Source of the DNA: Acetobacterium paludosum
GTDB taxonomy: Bacteria > Bacillota > Clostridia > Eubacteriales > Eubacteriaceae
Direction of reading: 5' to 3'
DNA length: 64,000 bases
NCBI RefSeq assembly: GCF_008086595.1
Contig: NZ_RXYA01000013.1
Coordinates: 62,001-126,000 of the forward strand
Below, in pieces: positions 44,113 through 57,761 of this stretch. Under the pieces are notes generated by a model, which saw only the letters and a program-made list of their open reading frames with translations, was not told where the DNA came from and searched no databases. Numbering within the stretch: position 1 is the first letter of the stretch; each line of letters opens with the position of its first letter. A program made the translations under genes and the position numbers.

Positions 44113-45492
44113 CTACTTTCCAATACAAAAATTTTTAAAAATCTGATCAATAATATCCATTCCCACTGCTTTTCCGGTAATTCCTCGGAGTGACTCTAAT
44201 GCTTCCATAATATCAATAGAAACCAGCTCAATCGGCATTTGACTTTTCATCGTTACAATCGCATTTTCCAGACTTTTTTTTGTTTCTTCCAGTAATTGTA
44301 TATGTCTTGTATTGGTAATCAGATAATCCGCTTCCTGATTAACGGTTCCTTCATAAACCATCTCAATCATTTTCTTTTTCAGAATTTCAATGCCCGACTC
44401 TTCAATCAAAGACATGGGGATCCACGGAGCTGATATTTTGCAATCTTTTTCGCTGAGTGTATCCGTTTTATTTGCTATATAAATGGTTTTTCTGTTTTTC
44501 AACAATTCGAGCAGTTCTTTTTCCCCGGGGGATATTTCTTTCGATATATCGCGCATAAAAATGACCAAATTAGTTTGATTTAAAAGAGCTTTTGATTTTT
44601 CTACCCCTATTTTTTCAACCACATTGTCTGTTTCTCGAATTCCCGCAGTATCAATAATTTTAAAGGGAATTCCTTCGATATTAATATATTCTTCGATCAT
44701 ATCTCGAGTGGTTCCCGGAACATCTGTTACAATCGCTTTATTTTCCATTAAAAAAGTATTCAATAAGGAAGACTTACCAACATTAGGCTCCCCTAAAATA
44801 GCTGTTGTAATGCCTTCCCGATAAATTTTCCCCGTTTCGGCTACAATCAATATTTCTTTGATTTTTTTAAGTAATTTAGTGATTTCTGCATGAATGAATT
44901 CATAGGTGATTTCTTCAATATCATATTCTGGATAGTCGATATTTACTTCCATATGTGATAAAACAGCAACAAGAATTACATCTAATTCTTCCAGTTTTTC
45001 CGATAATCGCCCTTCTAACTGCGCCACCGAATATTCTAAACTTTTTTCAGTTTTGGCATTAATAATATCCATTACTGCTTCTGCCTGGGTAAGATCGATT
45101 CGTCCATTTAAGAATGCACGCTTTGTAAATTCTCCCGGTTCTGCTAATCTCGCCCCGGATTTAATCACCAATTTTAATATTTTTCGCATGGGGACAATCC
45201 CCCCATGACAATTAATTTCAACTATATCTTCAGCCGTATATGAGTGGGGAGTCTTCATTTTTGAAATTAAAACCTCATCGATATCCTTATTTGTGATCGG
45301 ATCAACAATTCTTCCATATAACAACTCATGGCTTTTTGCCGCTTCTAATGTTTTTCCTTTTGGGTTAATAAAAATATTATTACCAATTTCTATGGCTTTA
45401 TTTCCACTTATTCTTATAATACCAATTCCTGCCCCACCCATACCTGTGGCAACCGCAGCAATGGTACCTTCATTCACTAATAAGACTTCCAC
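44113..45492 (-). CDS. mnmE: tRNA modification GTPase MnmE
   Basis: A 459-residue GTPase. The start is a GTG at 45492 with AGGAG six bases upstream; an ATG seven codons later could be used, but its site is weaker. The N-terminal folate-binding domain precedes the G domain with [12 protein letters not shown] (about 225) and the switch TDVPGTTRD; the C-terminus ends in the catalytic CIGK motif. It partners with MnmG. Confidence 0.95.
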   Translation of the reverse strand: MEVLLVNEGTIAAVATGMGGAGIGIIRISGNKAIEIGNNIFINPKGKTLEAAKSHELLYGRIVDPITNKDIDEVLISKMKTPHSYTAEDIVEINCHGGIVPMRKILKLVIKSGARLAEPGEFTKRAFLNGRIDLTQAEAVMDIINAKTEKSLEYSVAQLEGRLSEKLEELDVILVAVLSHMEVNIDYPEYDIEEITYEFIHAEITKLLKKIKEILIVAETGKIYREGITTAILGEPNVGKSSLLNTFLMENKAIVTDVPGTTRDMIEEYINIEGIPFKIIDTAGIRETDNVVEKIGVEKSKALLNQTNLVIFMRDISKEISPGEKELLELLKNRKTIYIANKTDTLSEKDCKISAPWIPMSLIEESGIEILKKKMIEMVYEGTVNQEADYLITNTRHIQLLEETKKSLENAIVTMKSQMPIELVSIDIMEALESLRGITGKAVGMDIIDQIFKNFCIGK

Positions 45493-45572
45493 TTTTTTCT
45501 CCTGACTAAATAATTCTTTCCCGATTTATAATGATATAATAAATTAGGGTCTCTGACAAGACCACTGTTGCT

Positions 45573-45633
45573 AAAAAAAGGACGCCTCACAGGCTAACTT
45601 AAAAAGTTATTTTGTGACACGCCCTTTAAAAAA
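45573..45633. terminator. Long bidirectional terminator between mnmE and jag
   Basis: An extended imperfect stem (AAAGGxCG...TCACA...AACTT with its complement), flanked by an A-run and a T-run. Confidence 0.75.
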
Positions 45634-45635
45634 AT

Positions 45636-46265
45636 TTAGTTTTTATCTTTCAACTGAATGACAATCCGTCGATATGGTTCTTCGCCTTCGCTGAATGTAA
45701 AAACCTTTTCGTGATTTTGAAGTTTAGCATGAATCACACGTCTTTCAGATGGATTCATCGGTTCAAGGATCATTTTCTTTTGATAATAAATGGCTTTATT
45801 TGCCATCTTTTCTCCAAGATCTTCTAATGTCTTTTCTCTCTTGGCACGATAATTTTCCGTATCCAGAACCACTCTGACATATTCTTCATTTTTGCGGTTA
45901 ATAACTAAACTGACTAAATATTGAAGCGAATCTAAGGTTTGACCTCGGCGTCCGATAAGAACACCCATATCCGTGCCTTCTAAGTTAATGAATAAAATCT
46001 TGTCTTCAAGACGTGTCTGGATTTTACAAGCAATTTTCATGGCATTAAATACGTCATTTAAAAAATCGAGGGCGTGTTGTTCCGGATCATTGATGAGTGT
46101 AACTTCAACAATCGCCTCCTTTTTCCCAAAAATCTTCATTAAACCACTGTCTGGCACTTGTAATATATTCGTTTCAACTTGATCCTTAGTAACTCCGAGC
46201 TGTAGCAAACCATCATTAATGGCCTCTTCTACGGTTTTACCAGTACCCGTTACTGTTTTATTCAT
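45636..46265 (-). CDS. jag: Jag / KhpB RNA-binding protein
   Basis: A 209-residue protein: Jag-N domain (GTGKTVEEAINDGL), KH domain (GVLIGRRGQTLDSLQYL, about 100-120) and R3H domain (NPSERRVIHAKLQNH). It binds RNA and influences cell division and elongation in Firmicutes. It follows yidC, as usual. Confidence 0.94.
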   Translation of the reverse strand: MNKTVTGTGKTVEEAINDGLLQLGVTKDQVETNILQVPDSGLMKIFGKKEAIVEVTLINDPEQHALDFLNDVFNAMKIACKIQTRLEDKILFINLEGTDMGVLIGRRGQTLDSLQYLVSLVINRKNEEYVRVVLDTENYRAKREKTLEDLGEKMANKAIYYQKKMILEPMNPSERRVIHAKLQNHEKVFTFSEGEEPYRRIVIQLKDKN

Positions 46266-46294
46266 TTTTCCTCCCCTTAGCTTTCAGTTCATTT

Positions 46295-47242
46295 TTACTT
46301 GTTATTATAACGTTCCTTGGCTTTTTGATAGGCTTCTTCTTGAGCTTCATCTCTTTTTGGTATTTCAGCCGTTGGTTTTTTTCGTTGCTGAACCTGTTTT
46401 TGCTGTATCTTTTTACCTGAAGCTGGTCGTGTTAAAGGTTTCTTGTCTTCATCATCCGGATTGCTTTTCTTTTTATCTTTCTTTTGATCATATGGATTAT
46501 TCGCCGCTCGCTTTGCAGCTATTTCTGCTTTTCTCTCTTGCTCTGCTTCGCGAACACGTCGTTCCGCTTCTTCAATCGAATAATCCGGTTCCGGCATACG
46601 CATCATTGCAAATTGTTGAACAAAAGTAAACATATTCTGAACAACCCAATATAAAGCGACCCCAGCCGGCATATTGATAGCCATATAGCCAATCATAATC
46701 GGCATAACGTAAAGCATAATTTTTTGGGTTTTTGCATTGGGATCATCCGGATTTGCCGTAGATGAAGCCATCGTAAATTTTTGCGTAATAAATGTGAATA
46801 AGGCAGCCAAAACTGGCAATATGTAATATGGATCTGTATTACTAAGACTCGTCATCCATAAGAAAGACATGTCAAAGGTGCCAATGGTCCCATGAAATAC
46901 CCAAAGATCAGGCGATTTTAATGTGCCATATAAACCAATCAAAATCGGAAACTGGATTAATAAAGGTAGACAGCCGCCGGCTGGATTAACCTTAAATGTC
47001 TTGTATAACTTCAGTGTCTCTTCATTTAATTTTTCTTTGTTATTTTTGAACTTTTTTTGCAACTTTTGTAATTCAGGCTGAAGACGCTGCATATCCTTCA
47101 TTGATTTGGTTTGCTTAATATTTAGCGGAAGCAGACAAATCTTCGTTAATATTGTAAATATTATAATTGCCCAACCATAATTGTGAACAATTTCGAAAAT
47201 TTGAAAAAGCACCCATCCAAAAATATTGTATAAAAAATCCAT
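46295..47242 (-). CDS. yidC: Membrane protein insertase YidC/OxaA
   Basis: A 315-residue insertase with about five membrane helices; the hydrophilic-groove helix holds the LPLNIKQTKSMKDMQ region. The N-terminal lipoprotein signal of Bacillus SpoIIIJ is absent. The C-terminal 90 residues are Lys/Arg/Glu-rich and suit ribosome binding. Confidence 0.94.
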   Translation of the reverse strand: MDFLYNIFGWVLFQIFEIVHNYGWAIIIFTILTKICLLPLNIKQTKSMKDMQRLQPELQKLQKKFKNNKEKLNEETLKLYKTFKVNPAGGCLPLLIQFPILIGLYGTLKSPDLWVFHGTIGTFDMSFLWMTSLSNTDPYYILPVLAALFTFITQKFTMASSTANPDDPNAKTQKIMLYVMPIMIGYMAINMPAGVALYWVVQNMFTFVQQFAMMRMPEPDYSIEEAERRVREAEQERKAEIAAKRAANNPYDQKKDKKKSNPDDEDKKPLTRPASGKKIQQKQVQQRKKPTAEIPKRDEAQEEAYQKAKERYNNK

Positions 47243-47281
47243 TCTTTAACTCCTTAAGGTATTTCTCCCTAAAAATTCTCT

Positions 47282-47494
47282 TTAGGGAAGGGGATCATAT
47301 CCCCCGGGATTAAACGGATGGCATCTAAGAATGCGTTTTCCACCCAAATAGCTACCCTTTATCACACCGTATTTTTCAACGGCCATAATAAAATATTCTG
47401 AACACGTTGGACTAAAACGACAATTTTTTCCTAAAAATGGTGAAATAAATTTTTGGTAACCTCTAATGATTACTACCAGGAATTTTTTTATCAT
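47282..47494 (-). CDS. yidD: Membrane protein insertion efficiency factor
   Basis: A 70-residue YidD with the hallmark [12 protein letters not shown] motif and an amphipathic start. It stands one base after rnpA and before yidC, the canonical order. Confidence 0.95.
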   Translation of the reverse strand: MIKKFLVVIIRGYQKFISPFLGKNCRFSPTCSEYFIMAVEKYGVIKGSYLGGKRILRCHPFNPGGYDPLP

Positions 47495-47495
47495 T

Positions 47496-47837
47496 TTATG
47501 GCCTCATGAGATTTTTCTTATAAAACAAATGTATTAATGATTTTTCTAAGCTACTAAACGGCACCAGTTTAATGGATTCCTTAGCAATCAAAATAATATC
47601 ATAACCTTTTGAAAAAGAATCTTCATTGTGACGATATGCTTCTTTAGTTCTTCTTTTTATTTTATTTCGCACTACAGCTCGTTTGGAGACCTTTTTACTT
47701 ACAATTATTCCCAAACGATTCTCTTTATAATCGTTTTTTAAATAATAAATAACAAAAGCTTTGTTTCCAAACACATCCCCCTTTTGAAAAACAGATTTAA
47801 ATTCATTTTCTTTTTTTAGGGAACTTATTTTCACCAA
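47496..47837 (-). CDS. rnpA: Ribonuclease P protein component
   Basis: A 113-residue basic protein with the RNR-type motif here [15 protein letters not shown] (about 55-69). It binds the RNase P RNA to mature tRNA 5' ends. A weak hairpin stands between rpmH and rnpA. Confidence 0.95.
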   Translation of the reverse strand: MVKISSLKKENEFKSVFQKGDVFGNKAFVIYYLKNDYKENRLGIIVSKKVSKRAVVRNKIKRRTKEAYRHNEDSFSKGYDIILIAKESIKLVPFSSLEKSLIHLFYKKNLMRP

Positions 47838-47867
47838 AGGAATTCTCCTTAATTTTTATTAAACAAA

Positions 47868-47890
47868 AGACCGTTTTTGAAAAACGGTCT
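47868..47890 (-). terminator. Attenuator-like hairpin between rpmH and rnpA
   Basis: AGACCGTTTTT pairs with AAAAACGGTCT with a one-base loop centre; the following T-run is short, so partial read-through to rnpA is likely. Confidence 0.5.
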
Positions 47891-47898
47891 ACAAAGAA

Positions 47899-48033
47899 CT
47901 ATGCTGATAATTTTTCTCTTCCTTTTCGTCTTCTCTTTTTTAAAATAAGTCGACCACTTTTTGTAAACATTCTTTTTCTAAACCCATGTTCTTTTTTTCG
48001 TTGTCTAACTTTTGGTTGATAAGTTCTTTTCAC
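47899..48033 (-). CDS. rpmH: 50S ribosomal protein L34
   Basis: A 44-residue, very basic L34 ([20 protein letters not shown]). The start is a GTG at 48033, with AGGGGG eight bases upstream; this is typical of rpmH next to oriC. Confidence 0.96.
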   Translation of the reverse strand: MKRTYQPKVRQRKKEHGFRKRMFTKSGRLILKKRRRKGREKLSA

Positions 48034-48099
48034 TTCGACACCCCCTGACTTAATCTTTATATTTATTTGTTTCCAAGCTAACAAGACTTTTACCCTAAA

Positions 48100-48128
48100 A
48101 TTATATAGTTTTGCCCATTCTCTGTCAA
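48100..48128 (-). promoter_or_regulatory. rpmH promoter
   Basis: Consensus TTGACA (48123-48128) and TATAAT (48100-48105) 17 bases apart on the minus strand. Confidence 0.9.
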
Positions 48129-48230
48129 GTTTTATTATTGTACTATTCAAAACTTTTATTAATCTTTATGTTTATTTTAATTGTATTGTATGCTCTTAAA
48201 CAATTTGTTATACTAGTGTTACCAACATTC

Positions 48231-48456
48231 TGTGGATAAGTTTATAAACTTTATCATTTTGTCCACAATTATCGCGTTTTTGTGGACGAAATGGGGATAA
48301 CTTGTTCATATTTTATAAATATTCTTGTATTCTCGTCTTTTTTTATTGGGATAACTTTTTTAAATTATCCACAATTATTCTTAACTTTTACTTGATTTTT
48401 TTATCTATTCACATTAAAATAGACTTCCTGTGCATAAAAAAAGACCTTATCCACAA
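48231..48456. other. oriC, upstream DnaA-box cluster
   Basis: Consensus or near-consensus DnaA boxes: TGTGGATAA (48231-48239), TTGTCCACA (48259-48267), TGTGGACGA (48281-48289), TGGGGATAA (48292-48300), TTGGGATAA (48346-48354), TTATCCACA (48365-48373 and 48448-48456). The tract between rpmH and dnaA is AT-rich and has no gene. This corresponds to incA/incB of B. subtilis oriC. Confidence 0.92.
48392..48420 (+). promoter_or_regulatory. dnaA promoter
   Basis: TTGATT (48392-48397) and TAAAAT (48415-48420), 17 bases apart, with DnaA boxes on both sides, which points to autoregulation by DnaA. Confidence 0.7.
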
Positions 48457-48497
48457 CAATACGACTTTAAATTTTTAAGAAATTGGAGGTTCATTTC

Positions 48498-49853
48498 ATG
48501 GACACTTCGTTTAAAAAAATATGGGATTCTGCGCTTGAACTGATCAAACCTGATATTAGTCCGACAAGTTTCAATACCTGGTTTTTGAAAATCAAACCCA
48601 TAAATTATGTAAACAACACCTATTATTTTTTATCTGAGAATGAATTTGAAAAAGGAATATTGGAAAGCCGCCATATTCCATTGATTACCAATGCTTTAGC
48701 AGAGGTCACCGGAAAACCCGGAACCGTTAAAATTGTCTTAAAAGAAGAAGATGCCATGATTTCTCCGGAAAACACTCAGCCTGATACATCAAACTCATTT
48801 GTTGATGATAATATTTCTTCACACCAAAATAATTCAATGAATCCCAAATATACATTTGATAGTTTTGTCATCGGTGAAAACAACCGTTTTGCCCATGCTG
48901 CCTGTGTTGCTGTTTCAGAAGCGCCTTCGGAAAGATACAATCCGCTATTCATTTATGGTGGTGTTGGTTTAGGAAAAACACATCTCATGCAAGCGATTGG
49001 ACATTATATTTTATCTTATGCACCTAACAAAAAAGTTGTTTATGTTTCCTGTGAAAAATTTACAAATGATTTTATCGATGCCATCCAAAATAAAACAAAT
49101 ATTGCTTTTAGAAATAAATATCGTAATGCCGATATTCTTTTAATTGATGATATTCAATTTTTAGCGAAAAAAGAAGGAACACAGGAAGAATTCTTTCATA
49201 CCTTTAACACCCTTCAGCAGGAAAACAAACAGATTGTTATCAGCAGCGATCGTCCGCCAAAAGAAATACCAACCCTCGAAGAACGTTTACGTTCACGTTT
49301 TGAAAGTGGCTTGATTACCGATATCTACGCGCCCAATTTTGAAACGCGGATTGCCATCATTCGAAAAAAAGCAGAATCTTTCAGTGATGAAATTCCTAAT
49401 GAAGTTTTAAGTTTCATTGCCGATAGTATTCATTCGAATATCCGAGAGCTTGAAGGTGCTTTAACGACTGTTTTCGCTTATTCAAAACTTCATAAAGCTC
49501 CAATCAATATTGAATCTGCAAAAAATGCCTTAAAAGATATTTTTAGAAAAAAAGAAGATATTGTTATTACCAGTGAATATATTAAGGAAGTAACCGCAAA
49601 ATACTTTAATATAACCGTTGAAGATATGAATTCTAAAAAGAGAACGCGTTCTATTTCTCTTCCCCGTCAGGTTGCTATGTATATTACCCGTGATATCACC
49701 GATCTTTCACTTCCGCGCATTGGTGAAGAATTTGGTGGAAGAGATCACTCAACCGTTATTCATGCTTGTCAAAAAATAACTGAAGATATGGCTACTAATA
49801 CAGATTTTAAAAATTTGATCTTACGTATTCAACGAGAAATTAATGGAAATTAA
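48498..49853 (+). CDS. dnaA: Chromosomal replication initiator DnaA
   Basis: A 451-residue AAA+ initiator. The ATG at 48498 has GGAGG eight bases upstream; an ATG five codons earlier is not favoured. Domains: I (1-85), linker II, AAA+ III with Walker A GGVGLGKTHLM and Walker B ILLIDDIQFL, and domain IV with the DNA-binding signature GGRDHSTVIHACQKI. First gene of the right replichore. Confidence 0.98.
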   Translation: MDTSFKKIWDSALELIKPDISPTSFNTWFLKIKPINYVNNTYYFLSENEFEKGILESRHIPLITNALAEVTGKPGTVKIVLKEEDAMISPENTQPDTSNSFVDDNISSHQNNSMNPKYTFDSFVIGENNRFAHAACVAVSEAPSERYNPLFIYGGVGLGKTHLMQAIGHYILSYAPNKKVVYVSCEKFTNDFIDAIQNKTNIAFRNKYRNADILLIDDIQFLAKKEGTQEEFFHTFNTLQQENKQIVISSDRPPKEIPTLEERLRSRFESGLITDIYAPNFETRIAIIRKKAESFSDEIPNEVLSFIADSIHSNIRELEGALTTVFAYSKLHKAPINIESAKNALKDIFRKKEDIVITSEYIKEVTAKYFNITVEDMNSKKRTRSISLPRQVAMYITRDITDLSLPRIGEEFGGRDHSTVIHACQKITEDMATNTDFKNLILRIQREINGN

Positions 49854-49885
49854 CAAATCACATTTTTGCCTTTTTATCAAACGGG

Positions 49886-50012
49886 TTATCCACAGCTTAT
49901 CCCCCTTAGCTTTTTTGATTTTTTGATATAAGCAATGACTTTGAGGGGTTATCCACACTATCAACACCCCCTACTACTATTACTACTATATAAATATATA
50001 TTATTATATATA
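49886..50012. other. oriC unwinding element (DnaA boxes, GC stretch, DnaA-trios, AT-rich run)
   Basis: TTATCCACA at 49886-49894 and 49949-49957 (plus a weak TTATCCCCC at 49897), a C-run at 49967-49971, then six triplets TAC TAC TAT TAC TAC TAT (49972-49989) and a 23-base A/T-only run. The order and spacing match the B. subtilis basal unwinding system between dnaA and dnaN (incC); the triplets are DnaA-trios read on the opposite strand. Confidence 0.9.
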
Positions 50013-50049
50013 AAAGGGGTTTTAAACAAATTACAAAGGAGGTATTTTT

Positions 50050-51162
50050 ATGAAATTCAATTGTTCAAAAGAAAGTTTAATGGGTGCTTTAGCAATTGCT
50101 CAAAAAGCTGTTTCTTCAAAAACAACACTTCCTATACTTGAAGGAATACTTTTTAGTGTAGCTAATAATAATTTATTATTAAGAAGCACTGATTTAGAAA
50201 TTGGTGTTGAAGTTAATATTCCTGCTGAGGTTGACACTGAAGGTGATATTGTTCTGTCTTCATCAATCATTGGTGAACTTATTCGTAAATTATCAGGATC
50301 TGATGTTTTCTTTGAAAGTGATGATCATCATCAAATAAAAATTGAATGTCTTTTATCAAACTTTACCTTAAAGGGATTATCAGCTGATGAATTTCCTGCT
50401 TTTCCCGAAGTTATAGAAGATCATATTTTTTCAATAGATGCTACTGTTTTAAAAGAATTAATAAAAGGAACTTTATTTTCAGTTGCCACAAATGAGAATA
50501 TTCCTGTTCTGACTGGTGTAAAAATAGAGTTGCATGAAGATAATATCAATCTAATTGCTTTAGATGGTTATCGTCTGGCACTGCGTTTTGGAAAAATAAA
50601 AAATGCTGTTGGCGAAGATCTGAGTGTTATTATTCCTGCTAAATCATTATCTGAAATTAATAAGGTTTTAACAAATTATACTGGGGATGTGATTGTGAAA
50701 TTCTCAAAAAATCAAATATTTTTTGAAATGGAAAATACCCAGTTTACTTCCAGACTCCTGGAAGGAGATTTTATTAATTATAAACAAATTATTCCAGTGG
50801 AAAAAACAACTCAGGTAAAGATCAATCGACGTTTGCTTTTAGAAAGCAGCGAACGTGCGGCACTATTAGCCAGAGAAGGTAAAAACAATTTAATAAAAAT
50901 GGATTTTAATCAGGATCAACTGATTTTAACTTCCAATGCAGAAATTGGGAATGTTTTTGAGATTATCCCAATTGAAAATATTGGAGAATCTTTAAAGATC
51001 GCATTTAATTCAAAATTTTTAATTGAAGCATTGCGGGTGATTGAAGATGAAGAGTTAATGATTCATATGACCACTTCTGTTGGTCCGGGAGTTATTCTTC
51101 CGGTAGAAGGAAATGAATTCATTTATTTAATATTACCGGTTCGAATTGCTGAAGAAAATTAA
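50050..51162 (+). CDS. dnaN: DNA polymerase III beta sliding clamp
   Basis: A 370-residue clamp built of three repeated domains, beginning MKFNCSKESL and ending in the LPVRI strand. Strong AAAGGAGG site. It is loaded by the HolB-containing clamp loader. Confidence 0.97.
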   Translation: MKFNCSKESLMGALAIAQKAVSSKTTLPILEGILFSVANNNLLLRSTDLEIGVEVNIPAEVDTEGDIVLSSSIIGELIRKLSGSDVFFESDDHHQIKIECLLSNFTLKGLSADEFPAFPEVIEDHIFSIDATVLKELIKGTLFSVATNENIPVLTGVKIELHEDNINLIALDGYRLALRFGKIKNAVGEDLSVIIPAKSLSEINKVLTNYTGDVIVKFSKNQIFFEMENTQFTSRLLEGDFINYKQIIPVEKTTQVKINRRLLLESSERAALLAREGKNNLIKMDFNQDQLILTSNAEIGNVFEIIPIENIGESLKIAFNSKFLIEALRVIEDEELMIHMTTSVGPGVILPVEGNEFIYLILPVRIAEEN

Positions 51163-51169
51163 ATTTATA

Positions 51170-51229
51170 AAAATAGTCTATGAAATCAGAATTTAATGAA
51201 CGACATCTGATTTTAAAGACTATTTTTTA
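51170..51229 (+). terminator. Terminator after dnaN
   Basis: AAATAGTCT...AAATCAGA pairs with TCTGATTT...AGACTATTT, followed by a T-run. The following TATAAT (51239-51244) may be the -10 of the yaaA-recF-gyr promoter. Confidence 0.7.
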
Positions 51230-51355
51230 ATTTTATGTTATAATAGTTAGGTCTAAAGATAGTGATGCAATAATTTAATCAATTTTGGCACAAATAAAGG
51301 GGATTAAAGTAATAATCTTTAATTTTTACCAAAAACATAATGAACGGGGAATAAT

Positions 51356-51576
51356 ATGCAAATAATTGAAATTAACACAGAGTACATAAAAATTGATCAA
51401 CTCATTAAATATGCCGGAATTGTTGGAAACGGCAGTGATGTGAAGTTCATGATTCTTGATGGATTAGTCCGTGTTAATGGGGAGTTGTGTACCCAAAGAA
51501 ATAAAAAAATAAGATCTGGCGATCTTGTTGAAATTGAGGATTATGATACCTTAGAAGTCAAAGGGATCGATAACAC

Positions 51577-51595
<19 letters not shown>
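51356..51595 (+). CDS. yaaA: S4-domain RNA-binding protein YaaA/RlbA
   Basis: A 79-residue S4-type protein with the INTEYIKIDQLIKYAGIV and DGLVRVNGEL segments of the YaaA family. The standard neighbour of recF; its stop codon lies 19 bases inside recF. Possible role in 50S assembly is known only from related proteins. Confidence 0.92.
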
Positions 51596-54631
<3,036 letters not shown>

Positions 54632-54654
54632 TAAAGAAGGAGTAATAATATAAA

Positions 54655-57147
54655 ATGCAAGAAATAGTAGAATTTGATCGAGTAAAATCGGTTAATCTTG
54701 AACAGGAAATGAAAACTTGCTATATTGACTATGCGATGAGTGTCATTATAGGACGTGCTTTACCGGATGTCAGAGATGGATTAAAGCCTGTACATCGCCG
54801 AATTATTTATGCCATGAGCGAGTTGGGATTAGATCCGCAAAAGACATTTCGTAAATCAGCCCGTATCGTCGGGGATGTTTTAGGTAAATACCATCCTCAT
54901 GGCGATACGTCTGTTTACGATGCCATGGTGCGTTTAGCCCAGGATTGGTCTACCCGGTACCTCCTTGTCAATGGTCAGGGTAACTTTGGATCAATTGATG
55001 GGGATGGTGCGGCTGCAATGCGTTATACGGAAGCTAAAATGGCAAAAATTACCGTTGAAATGCTTCGGGATATCAATAAAGAAACCGTTGATTTTGTTCC
55101 AAACTTTGATGAATCAGAACAGGAACCATCGGTGCTGCCATCCAGATTTCCGAATTTACTGGTAAACGGATCGTCCGGTATTGCAGTTGGGATGGCCACC
55201 AATATACCACCGCATAATATGGGCGAGGTTATCGATGGAGCGGTTGCTTTTATTGATAATCCGGACATTACCATTGATGAGCTGATGAAGCATATAAAAG
55301 GACCAGATTTTCCAACGGCCGGTATTATTTTAGGGAAATCGGGAATCAAAAGCGCCTATCAGACTGGTAGGGGCCGTATAAAAGTACGTGGAAAAGTAAG
55401 AATAGAGACTACCAAAAAAGGTAAAAAACAGATCATCATTTCCGAGATTCCATATATGGTTAATAAAGCAAAAATGGTTGAAAAAATAGCCGAATTGGTT
55501 AAAGAAAAGAAAATTGAAGGAATTTCGGATTTAAGGGATGAGACGGATTTAAAAACAGGTATAAATGTTGTCATTGATTTAAAACGCGATGCCAATGAAA
55601 CCATTATTCTAAATCAGCTTTACAAACATACCCAACTCCAGGAAACGTTTGGGGTTATTATGCTGGCCTTGGTTAATAATGAGCCAAAGGTTTTAAATCT
55701 GAAAGAAATGTTATTCCATTATTTAGAACATCAAAAAACAGTTATCACGAGACGAACGATTTTTGATTTAAAAAAGGCGGAAGCAAGAGCGCACATTTTA
55801 GAAGGTTTAAAAATTGCGTTGGATCATATTGATGAAGTTATCAAGTTAATTCGAGCGGCTGCAGATGGTAAGATAGCAAAAGTCCAATTGATTGAGCGAT
55901 TCACCTTGTCGGAGATTCAAGCTCAAGCTATTTTGGATATGCGTCTGCAACGTTTAACCGGTCTTGAACGCGAAAAGATTGAAGAGGAATTAAAAGAAAT
56001 ACTCAAAACAATTGCCTATTTGAAATCAATTTTATCTAATGAAAAATTAGTTTTAAGTATCATCAGAGAAGAAATGCTGGAGATTAAAGAGAAATTCGCC
56101 GATAAACGTCGAACTGCTTTTGATATTGATGTGGAAGATTTTGATATTGAGGATCTCATCGAAGAAGAAGATGTGGTTATCACGATGACTCATATTGGGT
56201 ATGTCAAACGGATCAGTGCTGATAATTATAGTTCACAAAAACGCGGAGGAAAAGGAATCACTGCTTTGAGTACCCGTGAGAATGACTTTGTCGAACAACT
56301 TTTTACAACCACCACCCATCACTATCTCATGTTCTTTACCAATTTAGGGAAAGTCTATCGTCTAAAAGCCTTTGAAATTCCAGAAGGCGGAAGAACGGCA
56401 AGAGGAACAGCCATCGTTAATCTTCTTCCTTTGGAAGCAGGAGAACAAATTGCCACCATGATTCCGGTAAAAGAATTTACGGATGATAAATATCTCATTA
56501 TGGCAACAAAACAGGGGATTATTAAAAAAACAGGATTAACCGAATATGATACATCTCGTAAAAATGGAATCATTTCCATTAATCTAAGAGAAGGCGATGA
56601 GTTAATTAATGTTCGATTGGTCGAACAGGATGAAGAAATTGTAATGGGAACCAAATGCGGTCATGCTATTCGATTTAATTCTGAAGAAGTTAGAGCCATT
56701 AGTCGAACATCCATTGGTGTAAAAGGGATCGATCTGAGAAATGACGATGTCGTCGTTGGTATGGATATTGTAAAAGAAGATCTCTATGTTCTTTGTGTCA
56801 GTGAAAATGGATATGGCAAACTGAGTGCTTCAGATTTATATCGTCCACAGAAACGTGGGGGTAAAGGCGTTCAAACCTATAAGGTAACTAAAAAAACCGG
56901 AGAATTGGTTGGTTTTTGTGTCATCGATCGTGATGGTGAAATTATGATGATCAATAATCAGGGCGTCGTTATTAAACTGGAGGGACATGATATTACGGCA
57001 GTTGGGCGGAATACCCAGGGGGTTCGACTCATGAAACTTAAGTCTGATGAATCTATTGCGACTATTTCTAAAGTATACAAGGAGGATTCAGTGGATGATG
57101 ATGAGGAAGATCAAATAGAAATCATTGACACCACTGAAAAAGAATAA
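54655..57147 (+). CDS. gyrA: DNA gyrase subunit A
   Basis: An 830-residue GyrA. The catalytic Tyr is in [10 protein letters not shown] and the quinolone-region helix reads [17 protein letters not shown], with Thr at the position of E. coli Ser83, which is common in Clostridia. The C-terminal pinwheel holds a QKRGGKG box; a second QKRGGKG occurs later, as in Bacillus. The acidic C-terminal tail ends at a stop that overlaps the next gene (TAATG). Confidence 0.98.
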   Translation: MQEIVEFDRVKSVNLEQEMKTCYIDYAMSVIIGRALPDVRDGLKPVHRRIIYAMSELGLDPQKTFRKSARIVGDVLGKYHPHGDTSVYDAMVRLAQDWSTRYLLVNGQGNFGSIDGDGAAAMRYTEAKMAKITVEMLRDINKETVDFVPNFDESEQEPSVLPSRFPNLLVNGSSGIAVGMATNIPPHNMGEVIDGAVAFIDNPDITIDELMKHIKGPDFPTAGIILGKSGIKSAYQTGRGRIKVRGKVRIETTKKGKKQIIISEIPYMVNKAKMVEKIAELVKEKKIEGISDLRDETDLKTGINVVIDLKRDANETIILNQLYKHTQLQETFGVIMLALVNNEPKVLNLKEMLFHYLEHQKTVITRRTIFDLKKAEARAHILEGLKIALDHIDEVIKLIRAAADGKIAKVQLIERFTLSEIQAQAILDMRLQRLTGLEREKIEEELKEILKTIAYLKSILSNEKLVLSIIREEMLEIKEKFADKRRTAFDIDVEDFDIEDLIEEEDVVITMTHIGYVKRISADNYSSQKRGGKGITALSTRENDFVEQLFTTTTHHYLMFFTNLGKVYRLKAFEIPEGGRTARGTAIVNLLPLEAGEQIATMIPVKEFTDDKYLIMATKQGIIKKTGLTEYDTSRKNGIISINLREGDELINVRLVEQDEEIVMGTKCGHAIRFNSEEVRAISRTSIGVKGIDLRNDDVVVGMDIVKEDLYVLCVSENGYGKLSASDLYRPQKRGGKGVQTYKVTKKTGELVGFCVIDRDGEIMMINNQGVVIKLEGHDITAVGRNTQGVRLMKLKSDESIATISKVYKEDSVDDDEEDQIEIIDTTEKE

Positions 57148-57599
57148 TGGACTCATTAATCCATGAAAATCTCATTCAAATTAATTGTTTAGTTAATGAT
57201 CAATTTGATGCCATTGCCTTAGCAGCAAAACCGCTGTTAAGGCAGGGCTATATAACCGAAGATTTTATTGAAGCAGCAATAGAAAGAGAAAGAACCTTTC
57301 CAACCGGTCTGCCAACTAAAATTGGGGTAGCTTTACCCCATACCGAGGCAAAATATGTATTGAGAGAAAGTATTTCCATCGTTACGCTTAAAAATACCAT
57401 CGTTTTCGCAGGAATGGGTAATCCCAAAGAAAGCGTTCCGGTTCAAATTGTGTTTTTATTAGCGATTAAAGATCCTGAAAAACAATTAGGCATTTTACAG
57501 ACAATTGTCACCATTATTCAAAATGAAAAGGTTTTACATAAAATAAAAGATGCAAAAGAACCGAAAACCATTTACAATCTAATTAATACTTTTTTGTAG
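57147..57599 (+). CDS. PTS EIIA component (galactitol/fructose type)
   Basis: A 150-residue EIIA of the PTS_EIIA_2 fold. The phospho-acceptor His65 is in GVALPHTEAKY. It would pass phosphate from HPr to a IIB protein; a IIB gene lies 845 bases downstream, but no IIC permease is in the window. The start ATG overlaps the gyrA stop by one base, so it is translated by coupling with gyrA. Confidence 0.9.
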   Translation: MDSLIHENLIQINCLVNDQFDAIALAAKPLLRQGYITEDFIEAAIERERTFPTGLPTKIGVALPHTEAKYVLRESISIVTLKNTIVFAGMGNPKESVPVQIVFLLAIKDPEKQLGILQTIVTIIQNEKVLHKIKDAKEPKTIYNLINTFL

Positions 57600-57761
57600 T
57601 GTTTAATACGATTATGCAAGATACCGGCTACCGCTATTCCAATGATGTACATAACTAAAGTTATAAAGTAATTTAACTTAATTGATTTATTTTAAATTTT
57701 GAATGTGTCTATTAAGTTTGTATTTTGATCTAGTAATTATTTAAAAAGAAAGTGAAGATTA

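Noticed and set aside
54880-54950. Thr in place of Ser83 in GyrA as a quinolone-resistance mutation
   Set aside because: Thr at this position is a usual wild-type residue in Clostridia.
56221-56880. Two QKRGGKG boxes in GyrA as a possible fusion or topoisomerase IV mix-up
   Set aside because: A second box at this place also occurs in Bacillus GyrA, and the gyrB-gyrA pairing beside oriC fixes identity.
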